NCBI RefSeq assembly: GCF_014698045.1
Contig: NZ_JACJSE010000018.1
Location: 1 to 64,000 of the forward strand
Length of the DNA: 64,000 nucleotides
DNA from: Aulosira sp. FACHB-615
GTDB taxonomy: Bacteria > Cyanobacteriota > Cyanobacteriia > Cyanobacteriales > Nostocaceae
Direction of reading: 5' to 3'
The position numbers were made by a program, and so were the translations under genes. Positions 26,834 through 36,343 of the stretch are shown here, piece by piece (within the stretch, counting starts at the first letter, position 1; the number at the start of each line of letters is the position of its first letter). Below the pieces are notes generated by a model. The model ran no database searches and was not told the origin of the DNA. It saw nothing but the letters and a program-made list of their open reading frames with translations.

Positions 26834-27958
26834 ATGGAAGAATATTTAGATTTTCAGCCGACGTTAACGGAACGCGCCCAAATTAAGCAGCGCATTGAAA
26901 CAAATGCAGGGATTTTACAGCACGAGGAGGAACTGCGGCAAGTTACTCTCAATTGGTGGCAGGAACATCAACAGGGTTTAATTGATTTGCCTAAAAACAA
27001 GGAGTTGATGAAACTGCGGGCAAAATTTTTACAGACTTTTGAAGCGGCGGTGCGTCCTATTGGTTTGTTAGATAGGTTTAAGACTATGGGAGTTATTGCC
27101 AGCTGGTGGGAAGATGCTTATGAGGTTTCTGCCGATTTGAAACGTTTAGCGAATTTGGGTTTTAAAGGTTTGATTGATTCTTGGGTGGATACCATTCGGG
27201 ATGCTTTGGAAGATACGGAAAGTAAGCAATCTGGTAATAAGTTTGACCCTTTGAGTCACAAAATTGTCCCGGCGCTGGTTCCCCAGTATTTGCAACAGTT
27301 GGAAGATGCTGAGGCGGATGTGGTGACGTTGGAGCAGGAGAAGGAAGCTTTTGAGCAAGGGGAGGAAGGGGAAGCGTCGGAAGATGGAGAAGCTGTTAAT
27401 TTTGTCAAGCAATTAGAAGAACAACTGAAAGAATTGAAATATTCAATTAAGGATGGTCAAAAACGGCTGAAGGAATTACAGGGAACTGACCGCAAGAAGG
27501 GGTCGATTAAGTATGAGAAAAAGAAAGGGTATGACACGACTGCTTTAGAAGAGGAATTGGCTAATCTGCAATCAATGGTGATACCGAAAGAGCAGGAAAT
27601 TGCCGAGATTGAGGTACAGTTACAACCTTACAAGGAGATTTTGGAAAGGTTAAAGGAAGCACGTAAGCGTGTGCGGGATCTGAAAGGGTTGCTTGTAAAA
27701 GAGTTGGAAGCCGCGAGTGCAGCTTTAAGTGAGGAGAAAGCGCAAGGGTTGGTTTTGGATTTGTTTAAAGCGGATTTGTTGATGCAGTTGGAGAGATATG
27801 TGAGTGAACACCGTCAGATGGTGATTGCTGCGGTAGAAAATTGGTGGGATAAGTATAAGGTGACTTTGGCAGAAATTGAGAAGGAAGAGGAGGAGGTTAA
27901 TTTACAGTTGAGTGAGCTTTTGAGGGGATTGGGGTATGTTGCAAATAACGATTTTTGA
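26834..27958 (+). CDS. Coiled-coil accessory subunit of the type I R-M operon
   Basis: A 374-residue, highly charged, mostly helical protein with long heptad stretches (about 150-330, e.g. VKQLEEQLKELKYSIKDGQK). Similar sequence forms the C-terminal part of longer (about 850-residue) type I M subunits in cyanobacteria, so this may be a split-off HsdM domain encoded separately. It starts 2 bp after hsdM and overlaps hsdS by 23 bp, indicating tight coupling. A bridging role between HsdM and HsdS is inferred. Confidence 0.65.
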   Translation: MEEYLDFQPTLTERAQIKQRIETNAGILQHEEELRQVTLNWWQEHQQGLIDLPKNKELMKLRAKFLQTFEAAVRPIGLLDRFKTMGVIASWWEDAYEVSADLKRLANLGFKGLIDSWVDTIRDALEDTESKQSGNKFDPLSHKIVPALVPQYLQQLEDAEADVVTLEQEKEAFEQGEEGEASEDGEAVNFVKQLEEQLKELKYSIKDGQKRLKELQGTDRKKGSIKYEKKKGYDTTALEEELANLQSMVIPKEQEIAEIEVQLQPYKEILERLKEARKRVRDLKGLLVKELEAASAALSEEKAQGLVLDLFKADLLMQLERYVSEHRQMVIAAVENWWDKYKVTLAEIEKEEEEVNLQLSELLRGLGYVANNDF

Positions 27959-29255
27959 TAAATTTCCAAAAGATTGGGATTTAGTTGGTCTTGAAGATTT
28001 TGTCAATTCTAATAGTGGAATTAAACCAGGCCCTTTTGGTTCAAGTATTACTAAAGACTGTTACACAAAATTTGGCTATCGCGTATATGGACAAGAACAG
28101 GTAATAGCAGGAGATTTATCAGTAGGAGACTACTTCATATCTAAAGCAAAATTTAGAGAACTGCATAGTTTTGCTGTGCAAGCTAATGATATTCTTCTGA
28201 GTCTTGTTGGAACAGTAGGAAAAATTTTAGTAGTCAGAGAACCTTTTCATCCAGGTATTATTAATCCACGTTTAATCAGATTACGTCCTCATTATCAAAC
28301 AAATACTCAATATTTAAAGCATTTATTAGAGTCTTCTATCGTTCGCTATCAATTGAATAAAATTGCTCAGGGTGGAACGATGGAAGTTTTGAGTGCTACT
28401 GTTCTCCGACAATTACGCTTACCAAAACCTCAACTACCCGAACAGCAAAAGATTGCTGAAATTCTCGACGCGATTGATCAAGCGATCGCACTCACCGACA
28501 CCCACATCACAAAACTCAAAAAAGCTAAAGCCGGACTACTGCACGATCTCCTCACACGCGGTATTGACGATCATGGCGAACTGAGAGATTATACACGTAA
28601 TCCTGAATTGTTTAAGCAATCGCCCTTGGGGATAATTCCGAAAGATTGGGATATTGAAACTATTAAGCAATGTATAAAAACAATCGAACAGGGATGGAGT
28701 CCTGATTGCGAATCTTTCAGAGCAGAACCTGGTGAATGGGGAGTTTTAAAGACAACATCTGTTGTATGGGAAGGATACCAAGATATTGAAAATAAGCGTT
28801 TACCCAGTAATTTGAGTCCAAGAGCGCACTACGAAGTAAAACCGGGTGATGTATTAATAACGAGAGCGGGGCCTAATTCCCGTGTAGGGGTTGTAGCTTT
28901 GGTAAGAAATACGCAACCAAAGCTTATACTTTCGGATAAACTTTACCGCTTAGTACCAAATGAAAAAATTAGGGCTGATTTTCTAACTTATGCCTTGTCT
29001 AGTAATCAGGTACAAAGTTATTTATCAAAATTTAAAACTGGTTTAGCTGAATCACAAACTAATATTTCTCAGGCAATAATTTTGAACTTATATCTACCTT
29101 TACCGCCTGTTGATGAGCAAGAAAAAATTGCCAAGAGTATAGAAATTAAAGATTTAAAAATTTTACAACGAGAGAAATATCTTGAAAAACTCAAACTTTT
29201 AAAAAAAGGCTTAATGTCCGACCTATTAACCGGACGGGTGCGCGTCAAAATTTAA
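27936..29255 (+). CDS. hsdS: Type I restriction-modification, specificity subunit HsdS
   Basis: A 439-residue protein with two target-recognition domains (about 10-160 and 230-390). Each is followed by a conserved helical spacer: LPEQQKIAEILDAIDQAIAL... in the middle and DEQEKIAKSIEIKDLKIL... near the end. HsdS sets the bipartite DNA target of the complex. The two TRDs differ, so an asymmetric recognition site is expected. Confidence 0.95.
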   Translation: MLQITIFDKFPKDWDLVGLEDFVNSNSGIKPGPFGSSITKDCYTKFGYRVYGQEQVIAGDLSVGDYFISKAKFRELHSFAVQANDILLSLVGTVGKILVVREPFHPGIINPRLIRLRPHYQTNTQYLKHLLESSIVRYQLNKIAQGGTMEVLSATVLRQLRLPKPQLPEQQKIAEILDAIDQAIALTDTHITKLKKAKAGLLHDLLTRGIDDHGELRDYTRNPELFKQSPLGIIPKDWDIETIKQCIKTIEQGWSPDCESFRAEPGEWGVLKTTSVVWEGYQDIENKRLPSNLSPRAHYEVKPGDVLITRAGPNSRVGVVALVRNTQPKLILSDKLYRLVPNEKIRADFLTYALSSNQVQSYLSKFKTGLAESQTNISQAIILNLYLPLPPVDEQEKIAKSIEIKDLKILQREKYLEKLKLLKKGLMSDLLTGRVRVKI

Positions 29256-29273
29256 CCAACAAAGGAGAAAAAG

Positions 29274-32200
29274 ATGGGGTCGGGACTTGAAGAGACATAT
29301 ACAGAATTACCCACAATCGAACAACTCCAAAAAATGCGACAACTTCCCGGCGGTTTAGGCTGGGAACACATCAAAGCAAACCCCTTGGCAACAATCCCCG
29401 AACAACGAGACGATTACCACGAAGTTCTCCTACTTTCCCGACTCCAACGCCAACTGCGAGAAATCAACCTCGACCCTAACGGACAACCCTGGCTAGACCA
29501 ACACCGCATCAACCAAGCCATCAACCAACTGCAAAACCTTGGCCCAGGTAAGCTGATGGAGAAAAACGAAACCCTGACAAAACTTCTCCTCACAGGCGTG
29601 AAAGTCGAAGGACTCACAGGTAAACAAACCACCATCAACCTCATAGACTTCGACCACCCGGAACGTAACGACTTCCTCGCCATCAGCCAATTCCGCATCG
29701 ACCCACCAGGAGTAAATGGCCCTAAAGGTCACTACCGCCCGGATATTATTTTGTTTGTCAACGGTATCCCCCTCGTGGTCATCGAATGCAAAGCCCCAGG
29801 TGCAGATATGCTCAAATCTGGGATTCAAGACTTGCTACTTTACTCCAACCAACGTAACAGCTTACAACCCGAAGGAATTGAGCGTCTATTTCACTACAAT
29901 CAATTGATGATTTCCTGCACCTCCGGGCGGGCTGTGGTGGGTACGGTGGGGAGTCAACCCAAGCATTATCTCGAATGGAAGGATACCAGTCCCTTCGATT
30001 CCAGCCTCATAGCTCAGATTTTAGACATTACAAACCCTACCCTTCCCGAAGAGGAATTAATCTCAAGTGCATCTAATTACTTATTACCTGAATCTTCCCC
30101 TACTAACGAAGACGAGACTTTAGCAGCAGTCAAAAGTGGCGAAAAGTTAGAAGATTTAATTGACTTATCCAAACTTAACCGCCGCCAGCAACTCATCGCC
30201 GGAATGCTTCACCCTGCTAACTTGCTGGACATCCTGCGCCACTACATTCTCTTCACAACCAAACACAACCGCCGCATCAAAATAGTCCCACGCTATCAAC
30301 AATTCCGAGGCGTATCTAAAGCCGTTGACCGCTTAATACACGGTAAAACCAAAACAGAACATGGTAGCCAAGACCAGCGCGGCGGTATTATCTGGCATTA
30401 CCAAGGCTCAGGTAAAAGCTTGGATATGGTGTTTATCCTCCGCAAACTGCGGACAATTCCCCAACTTCAACAGTTTAAAGCGGTCATCGTTACCGATCGC
30501 ACAGATTTAGAAGACCAACTATCAGAAACAGCAACCCTTTCCGGTCAAACTTTGCAAGTCGCCCAAAACATCAAAGATTTAGCGAAGAAACTGCGACAAA
30601 CAGGGCCGGGTATTGTTTTTGGGATGGTTCAGAAATTTAACAAAATTAATGAAGCGAAAGAATACGCTGATATTGAAGAGTTAAACAATGCTCTCAATCC
30701 CTCCGAAGGCATTTTACTATTAATCGACGAAGCTCACCGTTCCCACAGCAACACCCTTCACGCTTACCTTTCCAAAGCTTTACCCAACTGCGCCAAAATT
30801 GGTTTTACAGGGACTCCCATCATCTCAGCAAAGAAAAAGAAAACAAAAGACATCTTTGCCCATGACGAAAATCCCTATATTGATATCTACAGTATTCGGG
30901 ATTCCCAAAAAGATAATGTCACCGTTCCCATTTTCTACGAAGGTCTGGAAACAATGGGAGCAGTTAAAGGAGCCACTACTCTAGACCAACTTTTTGAGGT
31001 GCTATTTCAAGACTATACCGCAGAAGAACGGGCAGCGATTAAATCCAAATACGCCGGAAAAAAGAACGTCCTCAACGCTAAAGAACTGATGAAGGACAAG
31101 GCTAGACATATCTTACGCCACTATGTCACGCGCATCATGCCTGATAAATTTAAAGCTCAGGTAGCAGCAAGTGATCGCCAAGCTTGTGTTTTGTACCAGC
31201 AATATCTTACCGCAGCCAAAGAGGAATTGATTCAAGAATTAGAGTCAAAAGCCGTTATTTTGCAAAGTCTGAAATTAGAATCCGCACCAACTGAATACCG
31301 CACCCTCGTACAAGCTTATCCTTACCTAGATACCATCAAGCGCCTGGAATTTGCGGCGATTATCTCCGCCAACAGCAAACAAGACCCCCAAGCTTGGAAA
31401 CAATGGACGGATGAAAACAACCACACTACTTACAAAAACCGCTTCTGGAAAAACTTAGATGAAGACGGTTTAGCTTTTTTAATTGTGAATAATAAATTGC
31501 TGGTAGGCTTCGACGCACCTTTAGAACAAGTGCTATATGTAGACCGCAGCTTAGTAGAACATGACTTATTACAAGCGATCGCTCGTACTAACCGTACTGC
31601 CGAAGGTAAAGACTACGGTTTAATTGTAGACTATTACGGTATCGATATCGCCGCCGCCATGAGTGTCTACGACCAAGAAGATGTCGATGGTGCCTGGTTT
31701 GATATCCAAGAAGAACTACCCAAACTAGATGAAGCCCACCACCGGGCAATGAACTTTTGGCAAGAACGCAACTTAAATATTGACGATGACAAAGAAGCTT
31801 GTATAAATATCCTAAATCATGACGAGCGATCTCGCGCGGAATTCTACCAACTGCTGCGGGAGTTTCTGCAAGCAATGGATGCTTTTTTACCTCGTCCCCA
31901 AGCTTTGCGCTACCTCAAAGATGCGAAAAAATTGGGAGAATTAAAGAAATTAGTCGATGATATTTTCCGAGATGAACGCCCAGAAGACGCTAAAGAAAAA
32001 GTTCAAGCTTTAATAGACCAACACATCCAATCTCAGGGTATTAACCTCAAAGTCTCACCAGTAAATATTTTAGACCTCGACTTTGAGCAACGGGTACAAC
32101 AAAGGCGTTCCGTGCAAACTCGTGCGGCTGAAATGGAACACGCCATCCGTTACCACATCCGCACCCATCTAGACGATGACCCAGTTTATTATCGCAACCT

Positions 32201-32612
32201 CAGCGATAAACTAGAAGAAATTTTACAACGTTTGGGTGCAAATTGGGATGCGATCGCTACAGAATTTTTAAATCTAGCGCAAAAAGTCCGAACTGAACAA
32301 ACCGAAGTTAGCGAAAATCAACCATCAGCCCGAATTCGCCCCTTCTTCAATGCTCTCATAGATGCGCTAGACTCACCAACACCAGAAATTTCCATCCAAC
32401 TACAAACCTTTAGCACCGAACTGGTAGAGTATATCTACAGCCAAAGTTATGTAATCGGCTTCTGGAACGATTTGGTAGCTAGAGAAAACCTCTGCAAGAA
32501 TATCTGGCTGAAATTAGAAGATTTAAATGTCTTCCCAGATAGTAAACTGGACGGTTTAGCAGACCAAATCACCCAATTAGCCGAGCGACACGATGTAAAT
32601 CGAGGGCGATGA
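29274..32612 (+). CDS. hsdR: Type I restriction-modification, restriction subunit HsdR
   Basis: A 1112-residue ATP-dependent translocase-nuclease. The N-terminal endonuclease domain shows the PD-(D/E)XK core RPDIILF...VVIECKAPG. Helicase motifs follow: Walker A HYQGSGKSLD, the DEAH-type box LLIDEAHRSH and TGTPI (motif III). A helical C-terminal region contacts HsdM. AAAGGAG lies just before the ATG. All catalytic motifs are intact, so the restriction system looks functional. Confidence 0.96.
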   Translation: MGSGLEETYTELPTIEQLQKMRQLPGGLGWEHIKANPLATIPEQRDDYHEVLLLSRLQRQLREINLDPNGQPWLDQHRINQAINQLQNLGPGKLMEKNETLTKLLLTGVKVEGLTGKQTTINLIDFDHPERNDFLAISQFRIDPPGVNGPKGHYRPDIILFVNGIPLVVIECKAPGADMLKSGIQDLLLYSNQRNSLQPEGIERLFHYNQLMISCTSGRAVVGTVGSQPKHYLEWKDTSPFDSSLIAQILDITNPTLPEEELISSASNYLLPESSPTNEDETLAAVKSGEKLEDLIDLSKLNRRQQLIAGMLHPANLLDILRHYILFTTKHNRRIKIVPRYQQFRGVSKAVDRLIHGKTKTEHGSQDQRGGIIWHYQGSGKSLDMVFILRKLRTIPQLQQFKAVIVTDRTDLEDQLSETATLSGQTLQVAQNIKDLAKKLRQTGPGIVFGMVQKFNKINEAKEYADIEELNNALNPSEGILLLIDEAHRSHSNTLHAYLSKALPNCAKIGFTGTPIISAKKKKTKDIFAHDENPYIDIYSIRDSQKDNVTVPIFYEGLETMGAVKGATTLDQLFEVLFQDYTAEERAAIKSKYAGKKNVLNAKELMKDKARHILRHYVTRIMPDKFKAQVAASDRQACVLYQQYLTAAKEELIQELESKAVILQSLKLESAPTEYRTLVQAYPYLDTIKRLEFAAIISANSKQDPQAWKQWTDENNHTTYKNRFWKNLDEDGLAFLIVNNKLLVGFDAPLEQVLYVDRSLVEHDLLQAIARTNRTAEGKDYGLIVDYYGIDIAAAMSVYDQEDVDGAWFDIQEELPKLDEAHHRAMNFWQERNLNIDDDKEACINILNHDERSRAEFYQLLREFLQAMDAFLPRPQALRYLKDAKKLGELKKLVDDIFRDERPEDAKEKVQALIDQHIQSQGINLKVSPVNILDLDFEQRVQQRRSVQTRAAEMEHAIRYHIRTHLDDDPVYYRNLSDKLEEILQRLGANWDAIATEFLNLAQKVRTEQTEVSENQPSARIRPFFNALIDALDSPTPEISIQLQTFSTELVEYIYSQSYVIGFWNDLVARENLCKNIWLKLEDLNVFPDSKLDGLADQITQLAERHDVNRGR

Positions 32613-33301
32613 AAACCATTAATGTTGGAGAACTCTCCTTTGAACTGCGCGAAAGTCCCCGTCGTCGCACAGTTGAAATTACCATCGAACGCGACGGTCA
32701 ACTAATCATAACAACACCACCTCAAGTCCCAGTAGAAAAACTAGGACAAATTATCGAACAACGTCGCTTCTGGATTTACAGCAAACTGCTGAAAAAATCA
32801 GCCATAAAACAGCCAACTGAACAAAAAACTTATTTACCTGGCGAAGGCTTCCACTATTTAGGACGCAGCTATCGCCTGAAATTAGTAGATAGCGCAAACA
32901 ACCCACTTAGACTTTATCAAGGACGCTTTGAACTTTTGCGATCGCATCAAGAGCAAGGTCGAGATTTATTTATTCAGTGGTATCGCGGTCATATTCAACA
33001 GCATTTAGAATTAATTACTACATCTATCGCTAACAGAATCAGCGCAAAACCTACTTCTATCCAAGTGCGCGAACTCGGTAATCGTTGGGGTTCATGTAAC
33101 CCGAAAGGTGATATTTATTTCCACTGGCGTGTTGCTTTGCTTCCTAATGCGATGATTGAATATGTCGTAGTTCATGAAATGGTTCACTTAGTTCAACCCA
33201 ACCACAATAGAGATTTTTGGGACAGGGTAGAGCGAATCTTACCTGACTGCGTGGAAAGAAAAGATTGGTTAGCAAAAAACGGCGCAATTTTTAGCTTATA
33301 A
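32609..33301 (+). CDS. YgjP/M48-like zinc metallopeptidase (DUF45)
   Basis: A 230-residue protein overlapping hsdR by 4 bp (ATGA). The zinc site is HEMVHLVQPNHNRDFW (HExxH plus a downstream His) near 190-206. The N-terminal part is a beta-strand UTP-pyrophosphatase/YgjP-like domain. Family members often accompany type I R-M operons, where their role (perhaps controlling HsdR turnover) is not settled. Last gene of the cargo operon. Confidence 0.88.
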   Translation: MKTINVGELSFELRESPRRRTVEITIERDGQLIITTPPQVPVEKLGQIIEQRRFWIYSKLLKKSAIKQPTEQKTYLPGEGFHYLGRSYRLKLVDSANNPLRLYQGRFELLRSHQEQGRDLFIQWYRGHIQQHLELITTSIANRISAKPTSIQVRELGNRWGSCNPKGDIYFHWRVALLPNAMIEYVVVHEMVHLVQPNHNRDFWDRVERILPDCVERKDWLAKNGAIFSL

Positions 33302-33354
33302 ATTGCGATGAGGGGTAGCAGTCTGTCAAGGAAAATCATTTCCCGATGGCTGGC

Positions 33355-33525
33355 TTATTGTTGCGGTGGATTCTGCTTGTTTTGTCGCTCCTCAACAGCT
33401 TTACTAACAATTCGCACCACAAGATTACTGATGGGACGGTCTTCTTCCTGCGCCCATCTCACCAAAGCCTCATGAATATCTTTGGGAAAGTATATCGAAG
33501 TTTGTACGCGATCGGTCTGGCTCAT
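33355..33525 (-). CDS. Ribbon-helix-helix (Arc/CopG-type) repressor, 56 aa, next to cas12k
   Basis: The minus strand encodes a 56-residue protein beginning MSQTDRVQTSIYFPKDIHEA. It has one beta strand (VQTSIYF) and two helices (KDIHEALVRWAQEED, ISNLVVRIVSKAVEERQ), the RHH fold. It is divergent from cas12k with 218 bp between. V-K CASTs are known to carry a small repressor beside cas12k (CvkR of the MerR type in Anabaena; Arc-type versions elsewhere), so control of cas12k and possibly tracrRNA is likely. Its short length makes it easy to miss. Confidence 0.85.
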   Translation of the reverse strand: MSQTDRVQTSIYFPKDIHEALVRWAQEEDRPISNLVVRIVSKAVEERQNKQNPPQQ

Positions 33526-33582
33526 CAATAGTTAAAAGATTTATCGCCAATCAATCATACCCTCGTAACCTTGTAACAAGGC

Positions 33583-33612
33583 TAAATAATGTTTAACAAT
33601 GTGTGGCAATGT
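33583..33612. promoter_or_regulatory. 10-bp iterons between the RHH gene and cas12k
   Basis: On the minus strand: ACATTGCCAC, ACATTGTTAA, ACATTATTTA, directly abutting. ACATTGTTAA is identical to a unit in the 24108-24147 array. A nearby palindrome CCTTGTAACAAGG (33569-33581) adjoins. Candidate operator for the RHH protein. Confidence 0.65.
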
Positions 33613-33743
33613 TCATGTGATAGATTAAAAACATTCCTACACATTAATTTCATGTTCAAAAATTTGCCTTGGCGCAGGTAAATCACCAGTTAACTTTAAT
33701 TGCACAAATAAAAAACATTTAGTTCTATGGATTTGTTGTTACT

Positions 33744-35690
33744 ATGAGCCACACTACTGAAAAAATTTATACCGCTCCAATTTTAAGAACTATAAGCTGT
33801 GATTTATGTGCTACAGAAGATGTACTTCGTAAAGTATGGGAAGAAATGACTCAAAAAAATACGCCCCTAATTGTTAAATTATTGAAATTTGTAAGTGAGC
33901 AACCAGAATTTGAAACCTATAAAGAAAATGGCACAATAACTAAAAAGGAAATCACTAATTTACGTAAAATTTTAATAGAAGATTCTGATTTGAAATACCA
34001 GTCAGGTCGTCTCCGCACATCAGCAGACTCTTTGGTAACAGAGGTTTATTCCTCATGGCTTCAACTATACCAAAAACGGCAGAAGCAGAAAGAAGGTAAA
34101 GAATACTTTCTCAACAATATACTTAAAAGTGATGTTGAACTTGTAAAAGAAAGTAATTGTGATTTACAGACAATACGTTGCAAAGCACAAGAAATACTGA
34201 GACAAGCAGAAGAATTGTTGAGACAAAGCCAAAATTCAGTATCTCAAGTAAATGTCAATAACAACATTCCGAAAAGCGTAACTAAAATTTTGTATGAAAT
34301 TCATAGGGAAACACAGGATATTCTAACGCGATGTGCAGTAACCTACCTGATAAAGAATCAGAATGATGTGACTGAGATAGAAGAAGATATCACAGAGCTT
34401 CAAATGCGTCGTACTGAAAAAGAAGTAGAGATTAAACGCTTAAACAAACAGATACAGAATAGTAGATTACCTCATGGTAGAGATATAACTGGAGAAATAT
34501 ATAATCAGGCATTGGATAATCTCATAAATCAAGTTCCAAAAGACAATAATGAATATTCAGAGTGGATAAATTTTTTTTTAAGTAAAAAATCATCATTACC
34601 TTATCCTATAGATTATTTATATGGAGATTTAAGTTGGTATAAAGATGATAATGGAAACATTTATGTTTACTTCAATGGTTGGTCAAAATATCATTTTAAA
34701 ATCTGTTGTGATAAACGCCAACTTCATTTTTTTGAACGTTTTTTAGAAGACTACAAAGCTGTTAAGGAAAGTGAAAAGGGAAAAGAAAAACTCTCTGGTA
34801 GCTTGGTTACACTACGTTCTGCACAGTTATTATGGCAACAAGAGGAAGGTAAAGGTCAACCCTGGAAAGTAAATAAACTAACCCTACATTGTACCTATGA
34901 CGCTCGTTTATGGACAGCAGAGGGTACAGAGGAAGTAAGACAGGAAAAAACTAATAAAGCTCAAAAACAAGTAGATAAGGTAGGAAACAATGAAGATATT
35001 GATAGCAAAGAACAGAAGAAGCTCAGTAAAAATATAGCTTCATTGTCTCGTCTTAATAATTCATTTACTCGTCCTAGTAAGCCAATTTATCGAGGTCAAT
35101 CTAACATAATTGTTGGAGTTAGTTTTCATCCGGTTGAGTTAGTAACGCTTTCTGTAGTTGATGTAACTAACCAACAAATACTGATATGTAAAACGCTCAA
35201 ACAGTTACTGGGCAATGCTTTTCCACTATTAAGCCGTAGACGAAGACAACAAGTGCATTTGCGTAAGGAGAGGGAAAAAGCTCAGAAAAAAGATTCCCCA
35301 TGTCATCTAGGAGAGTCACAGCTAGGGGAATATGTTGATAAATTACTGGCAAAAAGAATCGTGGAAGTCGCTAAGGAATATCAGGCTGATAGCATTGTCT
35401 TACCTGGGTTACAAGGCATTAGGGAAAATCGTACCAGTGTAATTCAAGCAAAAGCAGAAACCAAATTTCCCGGTGATGTCAATGCACAAAAATTATATGT
35501 CAAGGAATATAATCGCCAGATACACAATTGGAGCTACAGAAGGCTTCAACAATCTATAAAGTCAAAAGCTGCCGAATTGAAAATCAGTGTTGAGTTTGGT
35601 GTACAGCCATCTTATGGCACTCTGGAAGAGAAAGCCAGAGATTTAGTCTTGTTTACTTACCAAAGCAGAATTAATACTGTTGGTAGATAA
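33744..35690 (+). CDS. cas12k: Cas12k, nuclease-dead RNA-guided targeting protein
   Basis: A 648-residue effector, normal length for Cas12k. The RuvC-like region is at about 450-640: VGVSFHPVELVTLSVVD (Ser where active Cas12 has Asp), ADSIVLPGLQGIRENR, and YGTLEEKARDL. The altered residues agree with the loss of DNA cleavage that defines the subtype. With tracrRNA and crRNA it binds a target beside a GTN-type PAM and recruits TniQ/TnsC/TnsB for insertion some 50-65 bp away. It is transcribed toward the tracrRNA and array. Confidence 0.95.
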   Translation: MSHTTEKIYTAPILRTISCDLCATEDVLRKVWEEMTQKNTPLIVKLLKFVSEQPEFETYKENGTITKKEITNLRKILIEDSDLKYQSGRLRTSADSLVTEVYSSWLQLYQKRQKQKEGKEYFLNNILKSDVELVKESNCDLQTIRCKAQEILRQAEELLRQSQNSVSQVNVNNNIPKSVTKILYEIHRETQDILTRCAVTYLIKNQNDVTEIEEDITELQMRRTEKEVEIKRLNKQIQNSRLPHGRDITGEIYNQALDNLINQVPKDNNEYSEWINFFLSKKSSLPYPIDYLYGDLSWYKDDNGNIYVYFNGWSKYHFKICCDKRQLHFFERFLEDYKAVKESEKGKEKLSGSLVTLRSAQLLWQQEEGKGQPWKVNKLTLHCTYDARLWTAEGTEEVRQEKTNKAQKQVDKVGNNEDIDSKEQKKLSKNIASLSRLNNSFTRPSKPIYRGQSNIIVGVSFHPVELVTLSVVDVTNQQILICKTLKQLLGNAFPLLSRRRRQQVHLRKEREKAQKKDSPCHLGESQLGEYVDKLLAKRIVEVAKEYQADSIVLPGLQGIRENRTSVIQAKAETKFPGDVNAQKLYVKEYNRQIHNWSYRRLQQSIKSKAAELKISVEFGVQPSYGTLEEKARDLVLFTYQSRINTVGR

Positions 35691-35739
35691 ATTTCTACCT
35701 AAATATTGTATTATCAAGTGTAATAAATCGGTGCCATCA

Positions 35740-36145
35740 TATAAGATGCTACAGTATCAACCCCTTTGATTAGATACTGTCAGAATGGGTTAGTTTAACG
35801 CTTTGACCAGCGTATTCTTTCTGGCCCTGGTAGCTGCCAACTCTACCTATGCGTTCATCTAAGTGTTTGTTAGCAGTAGTTGTTTGGGTAAGCAAATGCT
35901 GCTGTTAGATGAGAAAGGACTCGCACCGAGACGCATGGGAAGTATGAGGTGTTAGGGTTTCAAACAGCCCAGAACCTTAGCTCTTGACATCAGACTCTTT
36001 TAGCTTGGTGTTGGGTGCCAGAGCGGCCTGTATGACTAGAATCTTTGGTTTTGGTTGTACAAGGAACTTATACCTCTTAGTTTATAACAAAGTAAGGGTA
36101 CGGGTATACCGTCACGGTGGCTACTGAACTACTAACTACCCCCTA
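35740..36145 (+). ncRNA. V-K CAST tracrRNA region
   Basis: Two blocks match the plan of studied V-K tracrRNAs: CCCTGGTAGCTGCC (35825-35838) and GTGGCTACTGAAC (36117-36129). The anti-repeat ACTACTAACTACCCCC (36128-36143) pairs with GGTAGTTGGTA of the CRISPR repeat. The blocks are about 290 bp apart, clearly more than I expect from the ShCAST tracrRNA, so the RNA may have an enlarged middle. The 5' end is estimated. A leader inverted repeat (TGGCAAGTC / GACTTGCCA) lies between here and the array. Confidence 0.75.
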
Positions 36146-36343
36146 ATTTTTATTTTTGGCAAGTCAAAGCGAGGGCAAAATCCCCAAGGTGCTGCCAAAA
36201 TTCTACAAATCTTGTCTAAACTAGGTTTCATACTTCTCAAGGTGAATCTAAGTTTATTTAGCTGCTGTAGAAAATTGCTTTTAATATAGACTTGCCAAAA
36301 GCACCTGTGGAACACAGTGCAAGTAAAGATTTTGAACGTCAGT

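Noticed and set aside
33727..33747. Six-codon leader peptide overlapping the cas12k start
   Set aside because: ATG...TGA overlap is real but six codons with no regulatory pattern can arise by chance.
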